This document shows, piece by piece, positions 19,500 to 29,228 of a stretch of DNA of 56,639 nt. The DNA is taken from positions 1-56,639 of the forward strand of contig JAHJJD010000013.1 in NCBI GenBank assembly GCA_018822845.1. The letters are read 5' to 3'. Every line of letters starts with the position of its first letter. Position 1 is the stretch's first letter. The stretch comes from Gammaproteobacteria bacterium. GTDB lineage: Bacteria > Pseudomonadota > Gammaproteobacteria > Thiotrichales > Thiotrichaceae. Made by a program: the position numbers and the translations under genes. The notes beneath the pieces were generated by a model that was not told the origin of the DNA, ran no database searches, and saw only the letters and a program-made list of their open reading frames with translations.

Positions 19500-20081
19500 A
19501 TGGCAGATTACTTACTCATCATCGTTGGTACCGTATGGGTCAACAACTTCGTTCTTTCCCATTTCCTCGGCCTGTGCCCGTTCATGGGAGTGTCGCGCAA
19601 GCTCGAAACGGCAATGGGCATGGGGCTGGCGACGACCTTTGTACTTACACTTTCGTCCGTTACCAGTTATCTGGTCAATAATTACCTGCTTGATCCGTTT
19701 CATCTGGAATATCTGCGCACTATCAGCTTCATCCTGGTGATTGCGGCAATTGTAGGCTTCACCGAAATGGTAATCCGCAAAACCAGCCCCATACTCTACA
19801 ACGTACTGGGTATCTACCTGCCACTGATTACCACCAATTGTGCTGTACTGGGCGTGGCCCTGCTGAATGTGCAGGAATCCCACGACTTCATTGAATCCGC
19901 CCTTTACGGCATGGGCGCAGCCGTCGGCTTTACCCTGGTACTGGTACTATTTGCCGCTATCCGCGAACGCATCGCCGCCGCCGACGTGCCCGCAACCTTT
20001 CAGGGCAACGCGATCGGGCTGATAACTGCCGGGCTGATGGCGCTGGCATTCATGGGTTTCTCTGGACTGGTAAAAAATTAA
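19500..20081 (+). CDS. rsxA: Electron transport complex subunit RsxA/RnfA
   Basis: Integral membrane subunit of the Rnf (Rsx) complex, which couples electron flow between ferredoxin and NAD(H) to ion movement across the inner membrane. At 193 residues it is the family length. Six hydrophobic helices are evident, with the conserved [18 protein letters not shown] opening, and a conserved CAVLG cysteine further on (a membrane Fe-S ligand in Rnf). First gene of an intact ABCDGE set. Its stop overlaps the next start (TAATG). Confidence 0.96.
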   Translation: MADYLLIIVGTVWVNNFVLSHFLGLCPFMGVSRKLETAMGMGLATTFVLTLSSVTSYLVNNYLLDPFHLEYLRTISFILVIAAIVGFTEMVIRKTSPILYNVLGIYLPLITTNCAVLGVALLNVQESHDFIESALYGMGAAVGFTLVLVLFAAIRERIAAADVPATFQGNAIGLITAGLMALAFMGFSGLVKN

Positions 20082-20668
20082 TGCTTGCTGCAATTCTCGT
20101 TATCTGTGGAATGGCTGCCGGTTTTGGCCTGTTGCTAGGCTATGCAGCCATTCGTTTCAAGGTAGAAGGCGACCCGATAGCCGACAAGGTTGACGCCCTG
20201 CTGCCGCAAACCCAGTGCGGACAATGCGGTTTCCCCGGTTGCCGCCCTTACGCTGAAGCCATCGCCAAAGGCGAAGCCGAAATCAACCTGTGCCCTCCCG
20301 GTGGTGAAGCCGTCATCAACTCATTGGCGGAACTGCTGGGCGTGGAAGCCAAACCACTGGACAGCGAAGCTGGCGAACATGTCCCGCTGGTTGCGGTAAT
20401 TGATGAAAACACCTGCATCGGCTGCACGCTTTGCATTCAGGCTTGCCCGGTTGACGCCATCGTGGGTGCGGCCAAACACATGCACACCATTATCGAAAGC
20501 GAGTGCACTGGCTGCAAACTGTGCCTGCCACCCTGCCCGGTCGACTGTATTGCCATGGTTCCGGTCAAAGTGGAACCGGCTTCATGGAAATGGCCCTACC
20601 CCGCTTTCCGCTTGAAACTGCTGCCAGCCAATGACAGCACGCCAGCAACCAGTGAGGTGGCGTCATGA
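20081..20668 (+). CDS. rsxB: Electron transport complex subunit RsxB/RnfB
   Basis: Iron-sulfur subunit of 195 residues: an N-terminal membrane helix, then a [10 protein letters not shown] cluster motif, then two ferredoxin-type motifs, [12 protein letters not shown] and [12 protein letters not shown], for two further 4Fe-4S clusters. It passes electrons between the donor and the membrane subunits of the Rnf complex. Length matches the short gammaproteobacterial form. The stop overlaps the rsxC start (ATGA). Confidence 0.96.
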   Translation: MLAAILVICGMAAGFGLLLGYAAIRFKVEGDPIADKVDALLPQTQCGQCGFPGCRPYAEAIAKGEAEINLCPPGGEAVINSLAELLGVEAKPLDSEAGEHVPLVAVIDENTCIGCTLCIQACPVDAIVGAAKHMHTIIESECTGCKLCLPPCPVDCIAMVPVKVEPASWKWPYPAFRLKLLPANDSTPATSEVAS

Positions 20669-22242
20669 TCCAGACCCTGCGCAAACTCTGGCGAAACCAC
20701 GGTGGCCTGCATCTGGATTACCACAAGGAAGAATCCAGCACCCGGCCAGTAACTCGGGTGCCGCTGGCCGACGAACTGATCATCCCGCTCCAGCAGCATG
20801 CTGGCTACCGCCCAACCCTGACGGTGCAAGTGGGCGATTACGTCTACAAGGGGCAACAACTGGCTTCACATACCGGGTTCATGAAAGTGCCCGTGCACGC
20901 CAGCACCTCGGGCACTATTACCGCCATCGAAGACCGCCCGATTGCGCACCCTTCCGGCTTGACCGACCTGTGTATCGTGCTGAAACCGGATGGCAAGGAC
21001 GATTGGGGCAACGCCCGTATGACGCCTTTCCCCGACCATACCCAGGTGGATGGTGACACCCTGCGTAAACGCATCTGTGCAGCAGGTATAGTCGGCATGG
21101 GTGGAGCCGTTTTCCCTTCAGCCATCAAACTCAACGTACACGACAACATCCCCATCGAAGAGCTGGTGATCAATGGTGCCGAGTGCGAGCCGTACATCAC
21201 CTGTGATGACATGCTGATGCGCGACAAGGCGGACGAAATCCTGCAAGGCGTGCAGATCATGATGCACATCATCGACACCGGGCATTGCCTGGTCGGTATT
21301 GAAGACAACAAGCCCGAAGCCATCGCGGCCATGCAGGCAGCGGCAGAAAAGCTCGGCGACCAGCGCATTGAAATTGTCCCCATTCCCACCCTGTACCCCA
21401 GCGGCGGCGAAAAGCAACTGATCAAGATTCTCACCGGCAAGGAGGTTCCCAGCGGCAATCGCCCGGCCAGCGTTGGCGTAGTCTGCCACAATACCGCCAC
21501 TGCCCGCGCCATTTACCGCGCTGTAGCATTGGGCGAACCACTGATCGACCGTTATCTGACGGTTACCGGCAAAGGCGTCGCCCAACCCTGCAATCTGGAT
21601 GTACCCTTGGGAACGCCGATCCAGCACATTATCCGGCAAGCTGGCGACTACACCCCTGCCGCCAAACATTTGGTCATGGGCGGGCCAATGATGGGCGTTT
21701 CCCTGCAAACCGACCAGATTCCGGTGGTCAAGGCCACCAACTGCATTCTGGTCAATGATGTAGAAAGCAATGCGCCGCAGCCAGCCATGCCCTGCATCCG
21801 TTGCGGACGCTGCGCCGAAGTCTGCCCCGTCAACCTGTTGCCACAACAGCTTTACTGGCACTCCCGCGCGCGTGATTTCGAGCAGGCGGAAAAATACCAT
21901 TTGTTTGACTGCATCGAATGCGGTTGCTGTGCGTATGTCTGCCCCAGCCACATCCGGCTGGTGGATTATTACCGGTTCGCCAAATCTGAAATCCGCTCCC
22001 AGCGGACGGCCAAAAGCAAGGCCGACACTGCCCGCCTGCGCCACGAATTCCATCAGGAACGGCTGGAGCGCGCCAAACGGGAAAAAGCCGAGAAACTGGC
22101 CAAACACAAGGCGCAAGCCAAGACCAATACCGACGATGACAAAAAGGCAGCCATCCAGGCCGCACTGGAACGCGCCAAAGCCAAAAAAGCCCAACTCGCT
22201 AGCGAGACGGACGCCCAGCCAGCAGGGGAAGCCAGGCAATGA
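20665..22242 (+). CDS. rsxC: Electron transport complex subunit RsxC/RnfC
   Basis: Peripheral subunit of 525 residues that carries FMN/NADH-binding and iron-sulfur modules. The N-terminal RnfC barrel is followed by an NADH-dehydrogenase-like segment ([26 protein letters not shown]), two 4Fe-4S motifs, [12 protein letters not shown] and [12 protein letters not shown], and a C-terminal Lys/Ala/Glu-rich coiled coil of about 80 residues that varies in length between species. The ATG overlaps the rsxB stop and the rsxD start overlaps its own stop (ATGA). Confidence 0.96.
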   Translation: MIQTLRKLWRNHGGLHLDYHKEESSTRPVTRVPLADELIIPLQQHAGYRPTLTVQVGDYVYKGQQLASHTGFMKVPVHASTSGTITAIEDRPIAHPSGLTDLCIVLKPDGKDDWGNARMTPFPDHTQVDGDTLRKRICAAGIVGMGGAVFPSAIKLNVHDNIPIEELVINGAECEPYITCDDMLMRDKADEILQGVQIMMHIIDTGHCLVGIEDNKPEAIAAMQAAAEKLGDQRIEIVPIPTLYPSGGEKQLIKILTGKEVPSGNRPASVGVVCHNTATARAIYRAVALGEPLIDRYLTVTGKGVAQPCNLDVPLGTPIQHIIRQAGDYTPAAKHLVMGGPMMGVSLQTDQIPVVKATNCILVNDVESNAPQPAMPCIRCGRCAEVCPVNLLPQQLYWHSRARDFEQAEKYHLFDCIECGCCAYVCPSHIRLVDYYRFAKSEIRSQRTAKSKADTARLRHEFHQERLERAKREKAEKLAKHKAQAKTNTDDDKKAAIQAALERAKAKKAQLASETDAQPAGEARQ

Positions 22243-23273
22243 AATTCACCACACGCACCTCCCCTTATGTGACTGGTCAGCAGGATGTTGGCTCCATTAT
22301 GCGCCAGGTCCTTTACGCCATGCTGCCGGGCATCCTGATACTGATCTGGTATTTTGGCTGGGGCACCCTCAGCAATTTGCTGCTTGCCACCGGTTTCGCC
22401 CTGCTGTTTGAGTGGGGCATGCTGAAACTGCGTAACCGCCCGGTCAGCCCATTTCTAAATGATTACAGCGCGGTGCTGACGGCATGGTTGCTGGCCGTGG
22501 CAATGCCTGCATTTTCTCCCTGGTGGCTGATTGGCATTGCCGTGCTGTTTGCCATCGTCATCGCCAAGCATTTGTACGGCGGGCTGGGCTATAACCCGTT
22601 CAACCCTGCCATGGTGGGCTATGCCGCCATGCTGGTTTCCTACCCGGTGCAAATGACCATCTGGCCGGTACCGGTGGATTTCAGTTTCAACCACATCGGT
22701 TTCGGCCAAATGTTGCAACAGGTGTTTGCAGGTGGCGCACAGGGGTGGGATGCATTCACCGCAGCCACCCCACTGGATGCCGTGAAGGTCAATCTGCGGA
22801 TGGACAAGCCTTTGAGCGATATTTACGCCAACGGCCATTTCGGCCTGCTGGCAGGTCAAGCGTGGGAATGGGTCAGTCTGGCATGGCTGGCCGGTGGCTT
22901 ATGGCTGCTGTTGCGCAAGGTGATTACCTGGCAGATTCCGGCTGCCTTGCTGGGTTCGCTGGCATTGATGAGCGGCATTTTCTGGCTGATTGATCCTCAG
23001 GCGTATGCTTCGCCCCTGTTCCACCTGTTTAGCGGTGCCGCCATGCTGGGGGCATTTTTCATTGCGACAGACCCGGTATCCTCCAGCACTACACCGTTGG
23101 GGAAAGTCTTTTATGCGGGCGGAATCGGCGCGTTTACCTGGGTTATCCGCACCTGGGGCGGCTACCCGGATGCGATTGCGTTTTCGGTGTTGATCATGAA
23201 CATGGCTGTGCCGCTGATTGATTATTATACCCAGCCGCGTGTATACGGTACCAAGCGGGGTTTTCCGGGATGA
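22239..23273 (+). CDS. rsxD: Electron transport complex subunit RsxD/RnfD
   Basis: Polytopic membrane subunit of 344 residues related to NqrB. A covalent FMN site of the S/T-x-A-T type is seen in TAATPLDAVK at about residues 175-184. The opening TSPYVTGQQDVGSIMRQVLYAM and the GGLGYNPFNPAM segment are typical of the family. Start and stop overlap both neighbours by 4 bases, so stoichiometric coupled translation with the other rnf genes is likely. Confidence 0.96.
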   Translation: MKFTTRTSPYVTGQQDVGSIMRQVLYAMLPGILILIWYFGWGTLSNLLLATGFALLFEWGMLKLRNRPVSPFLNDYSAVLTAWLLAVAMPAFSPWWLIGIAVLFAIVIAKHLYGGLGYNPFNPAMVGYAAMLVSYPVQMTIWPVPVDFSFNHIGFGQMLQQVFAGGAQGWDAFTAATPLDAVKVNLRMDKPLSDIYANGHFGLLAGQAWEWVSLAWLAGGLWLLLRKVITWQIPAALLGSLALMSGIFWLIDPQAYASPLFHLFSGAAMLGAFFIATDPVSSSTTPLGKVFYAGGIGAFTWVIRTWGGYPDAIAFSVLIMNMAVPLIDYYTQPRVYGTKRGFPG

Positions 23274-23914
23274 ACAACACGCTATTACAGGAAATTCTCA
23301 AACCGGCACTGTTTCTGGCAGCGTTTGCCCTGCTGGGTACGCTGGCACTGGCTTCCGTGCATGACCTGACCCAACCGAAAGTACTGGAAAACGAACGCAT
23401 AGCCACGCTGGAAAAGCTGAATGCGCTGGTGGATGCCCAGTCCTATGACAATGACCTGCTGGCCAGCAAACAGGTATTGCCTGCTGCTGATTTCGGCAGT
23501 GCGGAAGATGTGACAGTTTACCGTGCCAGCAAGCAGGGCGCACCGGTAGCTGCCTTGTTCACCGTCAGTGCGCCGGATGGTTACAGCGGCTCAATCCGTA
23601 TGGTGGTAGCAGTACGCGCCGACCAGACGCTGGCGGGCGTGCGGGTGCTGGCGCACAAGGAAACACCGGGGCTGGGCGACAAGATTGATGCCGACAAACA
23701 CGACTGGATTCTGGGATTCACGGGCAAATCGCTACAAAACCCTGCCACCAATGCCTGGGCAGTACGCAAGGATGGCGGCGCATTCGACCAGTTTACCGGC
23801 GCAACCATCACGCCGCGCGCCGTGGTCGGGGCCGTGAAGCGCACATTGCAGTGGTCGCAACAGCATTTCAACACCCTGTTTACCCAGGCTGCCCCGCAGG
23901 AGGCCAAACCATGA
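23270..23914 (+). CDS. rsxG: Electron transport complex subunit RsxG/RnfG
   Basis: A 214-residue protein with one N-terminal membrane helix and a periplasmic FMN-binding domain. The covalent flavin motif is FTGATITPRAVV at about residues 170-181, where the threonine after GA carries FMN. GGxGL-like and ETPGLGDKI segments are also present. It overlaps rsxD at the start and rsxE at the stop (ATGA in both cases). Confidence 0.95.
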   Translation: MNNTLLQEILKPALFLAAFALLGTLALASVHDLTQPKVLENERIATLEKLNALVDAQSYDNDLLASKQVLPAADFGSAEDVTVYRASKQGAPVAALFTVSAPDGYSGSIRMVVAVRADQTLAGVRVLAHKETPGLGDKIDADKHDWILGFTGKSLQNPATNAWAVRKDGGAFDQFTGATITPRAVVGAVKRTLQWSQQHFNTLFTQAAPQEAKP

Positions 23915-24603
23915 ACTCAAGTTACCGTGAACTAACCGTAGCAGGCTTGTGGCGCAACAACCCCGGTCTGGTGCAACTGCTTGGCCTGTGCCCGCTGATG
24001 GCGGTGACCACCAACTTTGTCAACGGTCTGGGTCTGGGGCTGGCGACCATCATCGCACTGGTGGCTTCCAATCTGGCGATTTCGCTGGTGCGCAATTATA
24101 TCCGTGAAGAAATCCGTATCCCGGCCTTCGTGCTGATCATTGCGGGCAATGTGACCCTGATCGAGATGTTGATGAAAGCGTATTTCCACGAGTTGTACAA
24201 CATCCTCGGCATTTTCATCCCGCTGATTGTCACCAACTGCATCGTAATCGGACGTTCGGAAGCCTACGCCTCGAAAAATCCGCCTGCCCACGCCGGTTAC
24301 GACAGCCTGATGATGGGCGTCGGTTTCCTGCTGGTACTGGTAGTGCTGGGCGGGATGCGTGAACTTGTTGCCAATGGCACCCTGTTTGCGCAGGCGCACC
24401 TGATGTTCGGCGAAGCGGCACGCGGCATGACCATTACCCTCGGTGAAGACTTCAAGGGACTGCTGCTGGCTGCCCTGCCCCCCGGCGCTTTCCTCGGCCT
24501 GGGTTTCCTGGTCGCGCTGAAAAACTGGATCGACAAACGCATGGAACAACGCACCAAAGCCAGCCAGCCGGTAACGGAGCCACTGACAGGTGAGGCAGCA
24601 TGA
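23911..24603 (+). CDS. rsxE: Electron transport complex subunit RsxE/RnfE
   Basis: Six-helix membrane subunit of 230 residues, a structural partner of RsxA with the related NNPGLVQLLGLCPLMAVT segment and the IVTNCIVIGR cysteine that mirrors the RsxA membrane cluster ligand. The start at 23911 is supported by AGGAGG shortly upstream and the ATGA overlap with rsxG. The longer frame from 23851 runs back through rsxG. Completes the ABCDGE set. Confidence 0.95.
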   Translation: MNSSYRELTVAGLWRNNPGLVQLLGLCPLMAVTTNFVNGLGLGLATIIALVASNLAISLVRNYIREEIRIPAFVLIIAGNVTLIEMLMKAYFHELYNILGIFIPLIVTNCIVIGRSEAYASKNPPAHAGYDSLMMGVGFLLVLVVLGGMRELVANGTLFAQAHLMFGEAARGMTITLGEDFKGLLLAALPPGAFLGLGFLVALKNWIDKRMEQRTKASQPVTEPLTGEAA

Positions 24604-25232
24604 ACAAAGCCAAGCGGGAGGAAATCTTCCGCCGCCTGCGTGCAGCCAATCCCAACCCCACCACTGAACTGGAATATGCCAGCCCATTTGAACTGCTGAT
24701 CGCCGTCATCCTGTCAGCGCAAGCGACTGACAAGGGCGTCAACAAGGCCACCGCAAAACTGTTTCCTGCCGCCAATACCCCGCAAGCGATCCATGCGCTG
24801 GGTGAGGAAGGGCTGAAGGACTACATCAAGACCATCGGCCTGTTCAACAGCAAGGCAAAAAATATCATCGAAACCTGCCGCATCCTGAGCGAAAAGCACG
24901 CTTCACAGGTTCCGCAAGACCGGGCAGCACTCGAAGCCCTGCCCGGCGTAGGCCGCAAGACTGCCAATGTCATACTCAACACCGCTTTCCGCCACCCAAC
25001 CATGGCGGTGGACACACACATTTTCCGCGTCGCTAACCGTACCGGCATTGCACCCGGCAAGAATGTGCTGGAAGTGGAAAAAGCCCTGCTGAAAAATGTG
25101 CCGAAGGAATACCTGCTGGACGCCCACCACTGGCTGATCCTGCACGGACGCTACACTTGCGTGGCACGCAGCCCGAAATGCGGGCAATGCATCATCGCCG
25201 ACCTGTGCGATTACAAGGAGAAAACTGCCTGA
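24600..25232 (+). CDS. nth: Endonuclease III (DNA glycosylase/AP lyase)
   Basis: Base-excision repair enzyme of 210 residues that removes oxidised pyrimidines and nicks the abasic site. The helix-hairpin-helix LPGVGRKTANV holds the catalytic lysine and VDTHIFRVANR the catalytic aspartate. The C-terminal 4Fe-4S loop has the exact C-x6-C-x2-C-x5-C spacing (CVARSPKCGQCIIADLC). It overlaps rsxE (ATGA). The rnf-nth linkage is widespread in gammaproteobacteria. Confidence 0.97.
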   Translation: MNKAKREEIFRRLRAANPNPTTELEYASPFELLIAVILSAQATDKGVNKATAKLFPAANTPQAIHALGEEGLKDYIKTIGLFNSKAKNIIETCRILSEKHASQVPQDRAALEALPGVGRKTANVILNTAFRHPTMAVDTHIFRVANRTGIAPGKNVLEVEKALLKNVPKEYLLDAHHWLILHGRYTCVARSPKCGQCIIADLCDYKEKTA

Positions 25233-25654
25233 TGTTTGGTAATGACCGTGACTCCATGCGCCGCTACTACCTGCAATGCTGGCAGAAACGCAAACAGCAA
25301 CAACCCCTGGATGCGCTGGAACAGCAAGTTGCCCGTGTCATTGAAGAACACCCCGAATATCATGCGTTGCTGGAGCAAACCGGCAAGGCGTTACAACGCG
25401 AATACCTGCCTGAAAGCGGGGAAACCAACCCGTTCCTGCATATGGGGCTGCATCTTGGCATTCGCGAGCAGGTAGCCACCGACCGTCCTGCCGGTATTGC
25501 CGCCATTTACCAGCGTCTTGCCACCCGCCACGGCGTGCTGGAAGCCGAACACCGGATGATGGAATGCCTCATTGAAAGCATCTGGCTGGCACAACGCAAT
25601 CAGGCCGCCCCTGACGAGGCGGCCTATCTTGAATGTTTAAAAACGTTGGGATGA
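25232..25654 (+). CDS. DUF1841 family protein
   Basis: A 140-residue cytoplasmic, helical protein beginning MFGNDRDSMRRYYLQCW, a signature I associate with DUF1841. The middle holds HPEYHALLE and NPFLHMGLHLGIREQ. Function unknown. The ATG at 25232 overlaps the nth stop (TGATG), so it is the last gene of the rnf-nth transcript. An upstream in-frame ATG at 25157 would lie inside nth and is rejected. Confidence 0.88.
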   Translation: MFGNDRDSMRRYYLQCWQKRKQQQPLDALEQQVARVIEEHPEYHALLEQTGKALQREYLPESGETNPFLHMGLHLGIREQVATDRPAGIAAIYQRLATRHGVLEAEHRMMECLIESIWLAQRNQAAPDEAAYLECLKTLG

Positions 25655-25663
25655 AGTGGACAT

Positions 25664-26014
25664 TTAGTCCATGGCAACAACGACGCTGCTGCTGGAACGG
25701 CGGCTAACATCAAAGACCCGTGAGCGGTTGACGTTATTCAGATTGGCCTCTGCACGGTAACGGCCCGGCTCAAGCACAATTGATGCAGAATGGCGACGGA
25801 ACGATGTAACGGGAATTGGACGGTTATTATTATCCAAGCGGTAAACCGTCCAGCGGACAGGACGCATGGCAGGCCCTTCATTCAGGGTCGCAACCAGGGT
25901 AACGTTCGCAGGCTGTTCACTCCTGATAGCTGCATTTGCACTCGCCACTGTCACAAACAATGCCGCCAGTGCCGTCACACTTACAATCACATATCTCAAT
26001 CCTTTGACTTTCAT
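25664..26014 (-). CDS. Small secreted or membrane-anchored hypothetical protein
   Basis: Not recognised. Of 116 residues, the first 28 or so form a signal peptide (VIVSVTALAALFVTVASANA-A). The mature part of about 87 residues is rich in alternating beta strands: VTLVATLNEG, RWTVYRLD, RYRAEANL, SRVFDVS. This resembles small Ig-like or carboxypeptidase-regulatory-like beta-sandwich domains. Convergent with the DUF1841 gene and divergent from suhB across a 246-base AT-rich spacer. Confidence 0.75.
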   Translation of the reverse strand: MKVKGLRYVIVSVTALAALFVTVASANAAIRSEQPANVTLVATLNEGPAMRPVRWTVYRLDNNNRPIPVTSFRRHSASIVLEPGRYRAEANLNNVNRSRVFDVSRRSSSSVVVAMD

Positions 26015-26260
26015 GATGGTACTTCCTATCCCCCGTTTGCTTGTTAAATAAATTAACCCTTTTTCACTTTGTCATTAAATGTAACGGATATGGCTGGAAT
26101 TACCATTCGATTCTATTTGTCCGCCTCATAACTTTTTTTACTGGAACTTTTGGCCGCAAGCTTGATATATAAATCCTGAACATTTCCCTTTCTCTCGCCA
26201 GCCGCAACTATGCTATCCTAGCGCCCCCGTAACCCAGTCCTGTAACGGAGCTCCTTACAC

Positions 26261-27052
26261 ATGCATCCGATGCTCAGAAAAGCCATTGAAGCCGCCCGCC
26301 TGGCAGGCGAGGCTATCCGCCACTACTCAAACAAAGTGCAACGGCTGGATGTCCAGAACAAGGATCACAATGATTTCGTCACCGAAGTTGATCGCCAGGC
26401 TGAATACATCATTGTGAAAGCGTTGCAGCGCGCCTACCCCGACCACTCTTTTTTCGGTGAAGAAAGCGGCAAAAGCGGCGTCAACAGCGACTATGAATGG
26501 ATCATCGACCCACTGGATGGCACCACCAATTTCCTCTATGGAATTCCCCAGTACTCGGTATCCATTGCCCTGAAGCACAAAGGACGCCTCATGGTCGGCG
26601 TGGTTTATGACCCATTGCGTGACGAGACATTTGCAGCAGCCCGTGGCGAAGGTGCCACCCTGAATGGCCGCCGCATCCGCGTTTCCGAACGCACCTCCAT
26701 GCAAAGCGCCCTGCTGGGGACCGGCGTTCCTTTCCGCGCCAACCAGAATCTGGATCTTTACCTGCAAACCCTGAAAGTGCTGCTGCCGGACACTGCCGGT
26801 GTGCGTCGCCCTGGTTCTGCGGCACTTGATCTGGCCTATGTGGCCTGCGGTCGTTTCGACGGTTTCTGGGAATTTGGCCTGAACGAATGGGACATGGCGG
26901 CTGGCGTACTGCTGGTACAGGAAGCCGGTGGCCTGATCAGCGACCTCAAAGGCGACAACAATCACATGATTACTGGTGATGTGGTCGCCGCCAACCCGAA
27001 AGTTTTCAAGGAAATGATCAAGCGCCTGCATCCCGTCATGCAAAAGGTGTAG
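26261..27052 (+). CDS. suhB: Inositol-1-monophosphatase family protein SuhB
   Basis: Mg-dependent phosphatase of 263 residues of the FIG superfamily. The metal-binding motif IDPLDGTTNF is at about residues 85-94, the EESG segment at about 67-70, and WDMAAGVLLVQEAGG in the C-terminal half. In E. coli SuhB also acts in the rRNA antitermination complex. The single-copy housekeeping look and length match SuhB rather than CysQ. It is preceded by a spacer that should hold its own promoter. Confidence 0.95.
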   Translation: MHPMLRKAIEAARLAGEAIRHYSNKVQRLDVQNKDHNDFVTEVDRQAEYIIVKALQRAYPDHSFFGEESGKSGVNSDYEWIIDPLDGTTNFLYGIPQYSVSIALKHKGRLMVGVVYDPLRDETFAAARGEGATLNGRRIRVSERTSMQSALLGTGVPFRANQNLDLYLQTLKVLLPDTAGVRRPGSAALDLAYVACGRFDGFWEFGLNEWDMAAGVLLVQEAGGLISDLKGDNNHMITGDVVAANPKVFKEMIKRLHPVMQKV

Positions 27053-27176
27053 AAACGCATAACACCTTTCATCGACCCTGCAACGGCGAAAAGCTGTCTG
27101 GTGAACTAAATTCAGTGTAACCAGACTAAGCTTGTGCCAATAGTCAAGGGAGTTTCCCCGCTAACCGGGAGCATCG

Positions 27177-27905
27177 ATGAAGCTGAGTGTAATCCGCGTG
27201 CTGTACCTGAGCTGCCTGCTTTTGGGGGCAACGGCCTGTGATTCCTCCAAAGAGCCCGAGCCAGTGCCAGCGCCCACACCGGAGGCCGCCGCCATGAGCG
27301 AACCCGAAAAGCCGGTCAGCACCTCTGCTGATACGCCAGCCCCCAAGGATGGCGACACAGTGATCATTCCTCAAGAAATCCAGCCACCCACCCAGACACA
27401 AGCCGCGCCTGAAGAAAGCGCCGAACCGGAAAAACCAGCCAAACCGGTAGTGCCTTCCTTTACCCAGCAAGCCATTTCAGACAACAGTCTGTACCTGCGT
27501 TTCCTCGCCACTGGCGAAAGCTTTTACACCGAAATCACGCTGGAAAACGGCATCCTCAGTTACACCTACTTCATTGATGAGCAAAAGCGCTGCGAAAAGT
27601 GGGTGAAAAGCACCCCCTGCTGGCAGGAAAGCGACCTGAAAACCATCAGTCTGGCCCTACCCGAAGAAGACCTCGACAACCTGTACACGGTCGCCAAGGA
27701 AAGCGGCATTTTCAAGATCAAGCCCGACAAGGTAGGCGGTGCCAAACAGGGTCAGCGCTACTATGCCCAGAATCTGGAAGTCAGGATCGACGGCAAGGAA
27801 AAGAAACTCACCTACCAAAGTTTCCCCGGCTCCAGCAAAAAGCCGGAAGCTTTTCACCGGCTGGAAACAGCCCTTGTCGAATACGCCCGCAGCCTGCCAC
27901 ACTAA
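27177..27905 (+). CDS. Putative lipoprotein with Pro/Glu-rich linker
   Basis: A 242-residue protein. A signal sequence ends in a probable lipobox with Cys21 (LLLGATAC), followed by a disordered stretch of about 75 residues rich in Pro, Glu and Ala, and then a compact domain from about residue 95 (TQQAISDNSLYLRF ... FHRLETALVEYAR) containing two cysteines (RC, PC) that could form a disulfide. Not recognised. Probably membrane-tethered on the periplasmic side. Its only close neighbour on the same strand is the exporter gene 30 bases downstream. Confidence 0.75.
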   Translation: MKLSVIRVLYLSCLLLGATACDSSKEPEPVPAPTPEAAAMSEPEKPVSTSADTPAPKDGDTVIIPQEIQPPTQTQAAPEESAEPEKPAKPVVPSFTQQAISDNSLYLRFLATGESFYTEITLENGILSYTYFIDEQKRCEKWVKSTPCWQESDLKTISLALPEEDLDNLYTVAKESGIFKIKPDKVGGAKQGQRYYAQNLEVRIDGKEKKLTYQSFPGSSKKPEAFHRLETALVEYARSLPH

Positions 27906-27935
27906 GCCCCTTTTTCCTGCATAAAGGATACACAC

Positions 27936-28718
27936 ATGCTGACCGGGCTTGAGCTTGGCTGGATCGATTACCTGCTGGTGACATTGGCAGCAGTCGCTGC
28001 TGGCGGCATCAATGCGCTGGCGGGCGGTGGCACGCTGATCACTTTTCCAACGCTGGTTGCTGTCGGCATTCCGCCCATCATGGCGAATGTCACCAGCACT
28101 GTATCACTCTGCCCCGGTTATTTCGGCGCGACGCTGGCGCAACTGGCTGACATCCGTACCCAGATGCAGCGGCTGTGGCTGGTGCTGCCTGCGGCAGTCG
28201 CAGGCGGGGTTTTGGGCGCAATCCTGCTACTGAATACCGAGGAAAAGGTTTTCCAGGCACTGGTTCCTTTCCTGATCCTGCTGGCTTCCGTGCTGCTGGC
28301 GGTGCAAAACCCGGTACGCAACTGGCTGAATCAGCGCCTGCAACAGCATGAGTCACAAGGCATTCCAACTTTTTGGGTGATTCCGCTGATTCTGCTGGCG
28401 GCGGTGTATGGCGGTTATTTCGGTGCTGGATTGAGCGTCATCGTGCTGGCGGCGCTGGCGCTGATTCTGGATGATTCCCTGACCCGGCTGAATGCGCTCA
28501 AGCAAGCGGTGGCCTTTTGCGTGAACGTGGCAGCGGCAGTGTTTTTCCTGTTTTCCGGCAAAGTGGTGTGGTCAGTGGCTGCGGTCATGGCGGTTGGCGC
28601 GCTGATCGGCGGGGTGCTTGGCGGCAGGCTGGCCGGGAAAATCAACCCGACCACTTTACGCTGGCTGGTGGTGAGTATTGGCGTGGCAATCGCCCTGATT
28701 TACTGGATTCGTCAGTAA
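27936..28718 (+). CDS. TauE/SafE family anion exporter
   Basis: Integral membrane protein of 260 residues with about eight hydrophobic helices and the family signature [13 protein letters not shown] at about residues 28-40, repeated in degenerate form in the second half ([15 protein letters not shown]). The family includes sulfite and sulfoacetate exporters, so in a sulfur oxidiser a sulfur oxyanion is a plausible substrate. That is inference. The 3' end overlaps the convergent ychJ-like gene by 7 bases. Confidence 0.9.
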   Translation: MLTGLELGWIDYLLVTLAAVAAGGINALAGGGTLITFPTLVAVGIPPIMANVTSTVSLCPGYFGATLAQLADIRTQMQRLWLVLPAAVAGGVLGAILLLNTEEKVFQALVPFLILLASVLLAVQNPVRNWLNQRLQQHESQGIPTFWVIPLILLAAVYGGYFGAGLSVIVLAALALILDDSLTRLNALKQAVAFCVNVAAAVFFLFSGKVVWSVAAVMAVGALIGGVLGGRLAGKINPTTLRWLVVSIGVAIALIYWIRQ

Positions 28719-29089
28719 GCGCCGTCGACGTAATACCAGCGCCCGCCCTCTTTCACGAAGCGGCTGGTTTCATGCAACTCACCGGGTTGTGCGCCATCCT
28801 GATAACGGGCGATGAATTCGACAGTGCCGGTTGCATCCTGTTCGCCGCCCTGCTCTGTGCGCACGATTTCCAGACCCAGCCATTCGGTCGGTGGCAGTTG
28901 CATCAAGCCCTTTTTGTTGGGGCGGGTGCTGCTGTGCCAGCTTCGGTGCAGGTATGCGCCATTGCCTAGCACGTAGGCGCTGTAGCGGGAACGCATCAGG
29001 GTTTCGGCTGTGGGCGCGGCCTTGCCGTCGTGGTATTGGCGGCAGCATTGGTTGTAGGTGTTGCCGGAACCGCAGGGGCATTGACTCAT
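28712..29089 (-). CDS. YchJ family protein (SEC-C zinc-binding motif)
   Basis: A 125-residue protein opening with a SEC-C motif, [13 protein letters not shown], a zinc-binding module also found at the SecA C terminus, followed by the YchJ middle domain ([15 protein letters not shown] ... [13 protein letters not shown]). The start at 29089 is chosen because AAGGAAAC lies just upstream and the motif then begins at residue 4 as usual. An in-frame upstream start at 29125 is less likely. Function unknown. Confidence 0.9.
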   Translation of the reverse strand: MSQCPCGSGNTYNQCCRQYHDGKAAPTAETLMRSRYSAYVLGNGAYLHRSWHSSTRPNKKGLMQLPPTEWLGLEIVRTEQGGEQDATGTVEFIARYQDGAQPGELHETSRFVKEGGRWYYVDGAY

Positions 29090-29228
29090 AGTGTTTCCTT
29101 CAAAACTGAGCGAACGGATCAGCACGATTTTATCACGATCTCATATGTATAATTCGGGCAGAAGATGATGCCGACGCGCCCAATGTGACCCTGCTATAAT
29201 CGTTGCATCCATTTGAAAGAGCCAAACA

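Noticed and set aside
21118-22239. 373-codon minus-strand frame opposite rsxC
   Set aside because: Antisense shadow of rsxC. It has no family features and would break the compact rsx operon logic.
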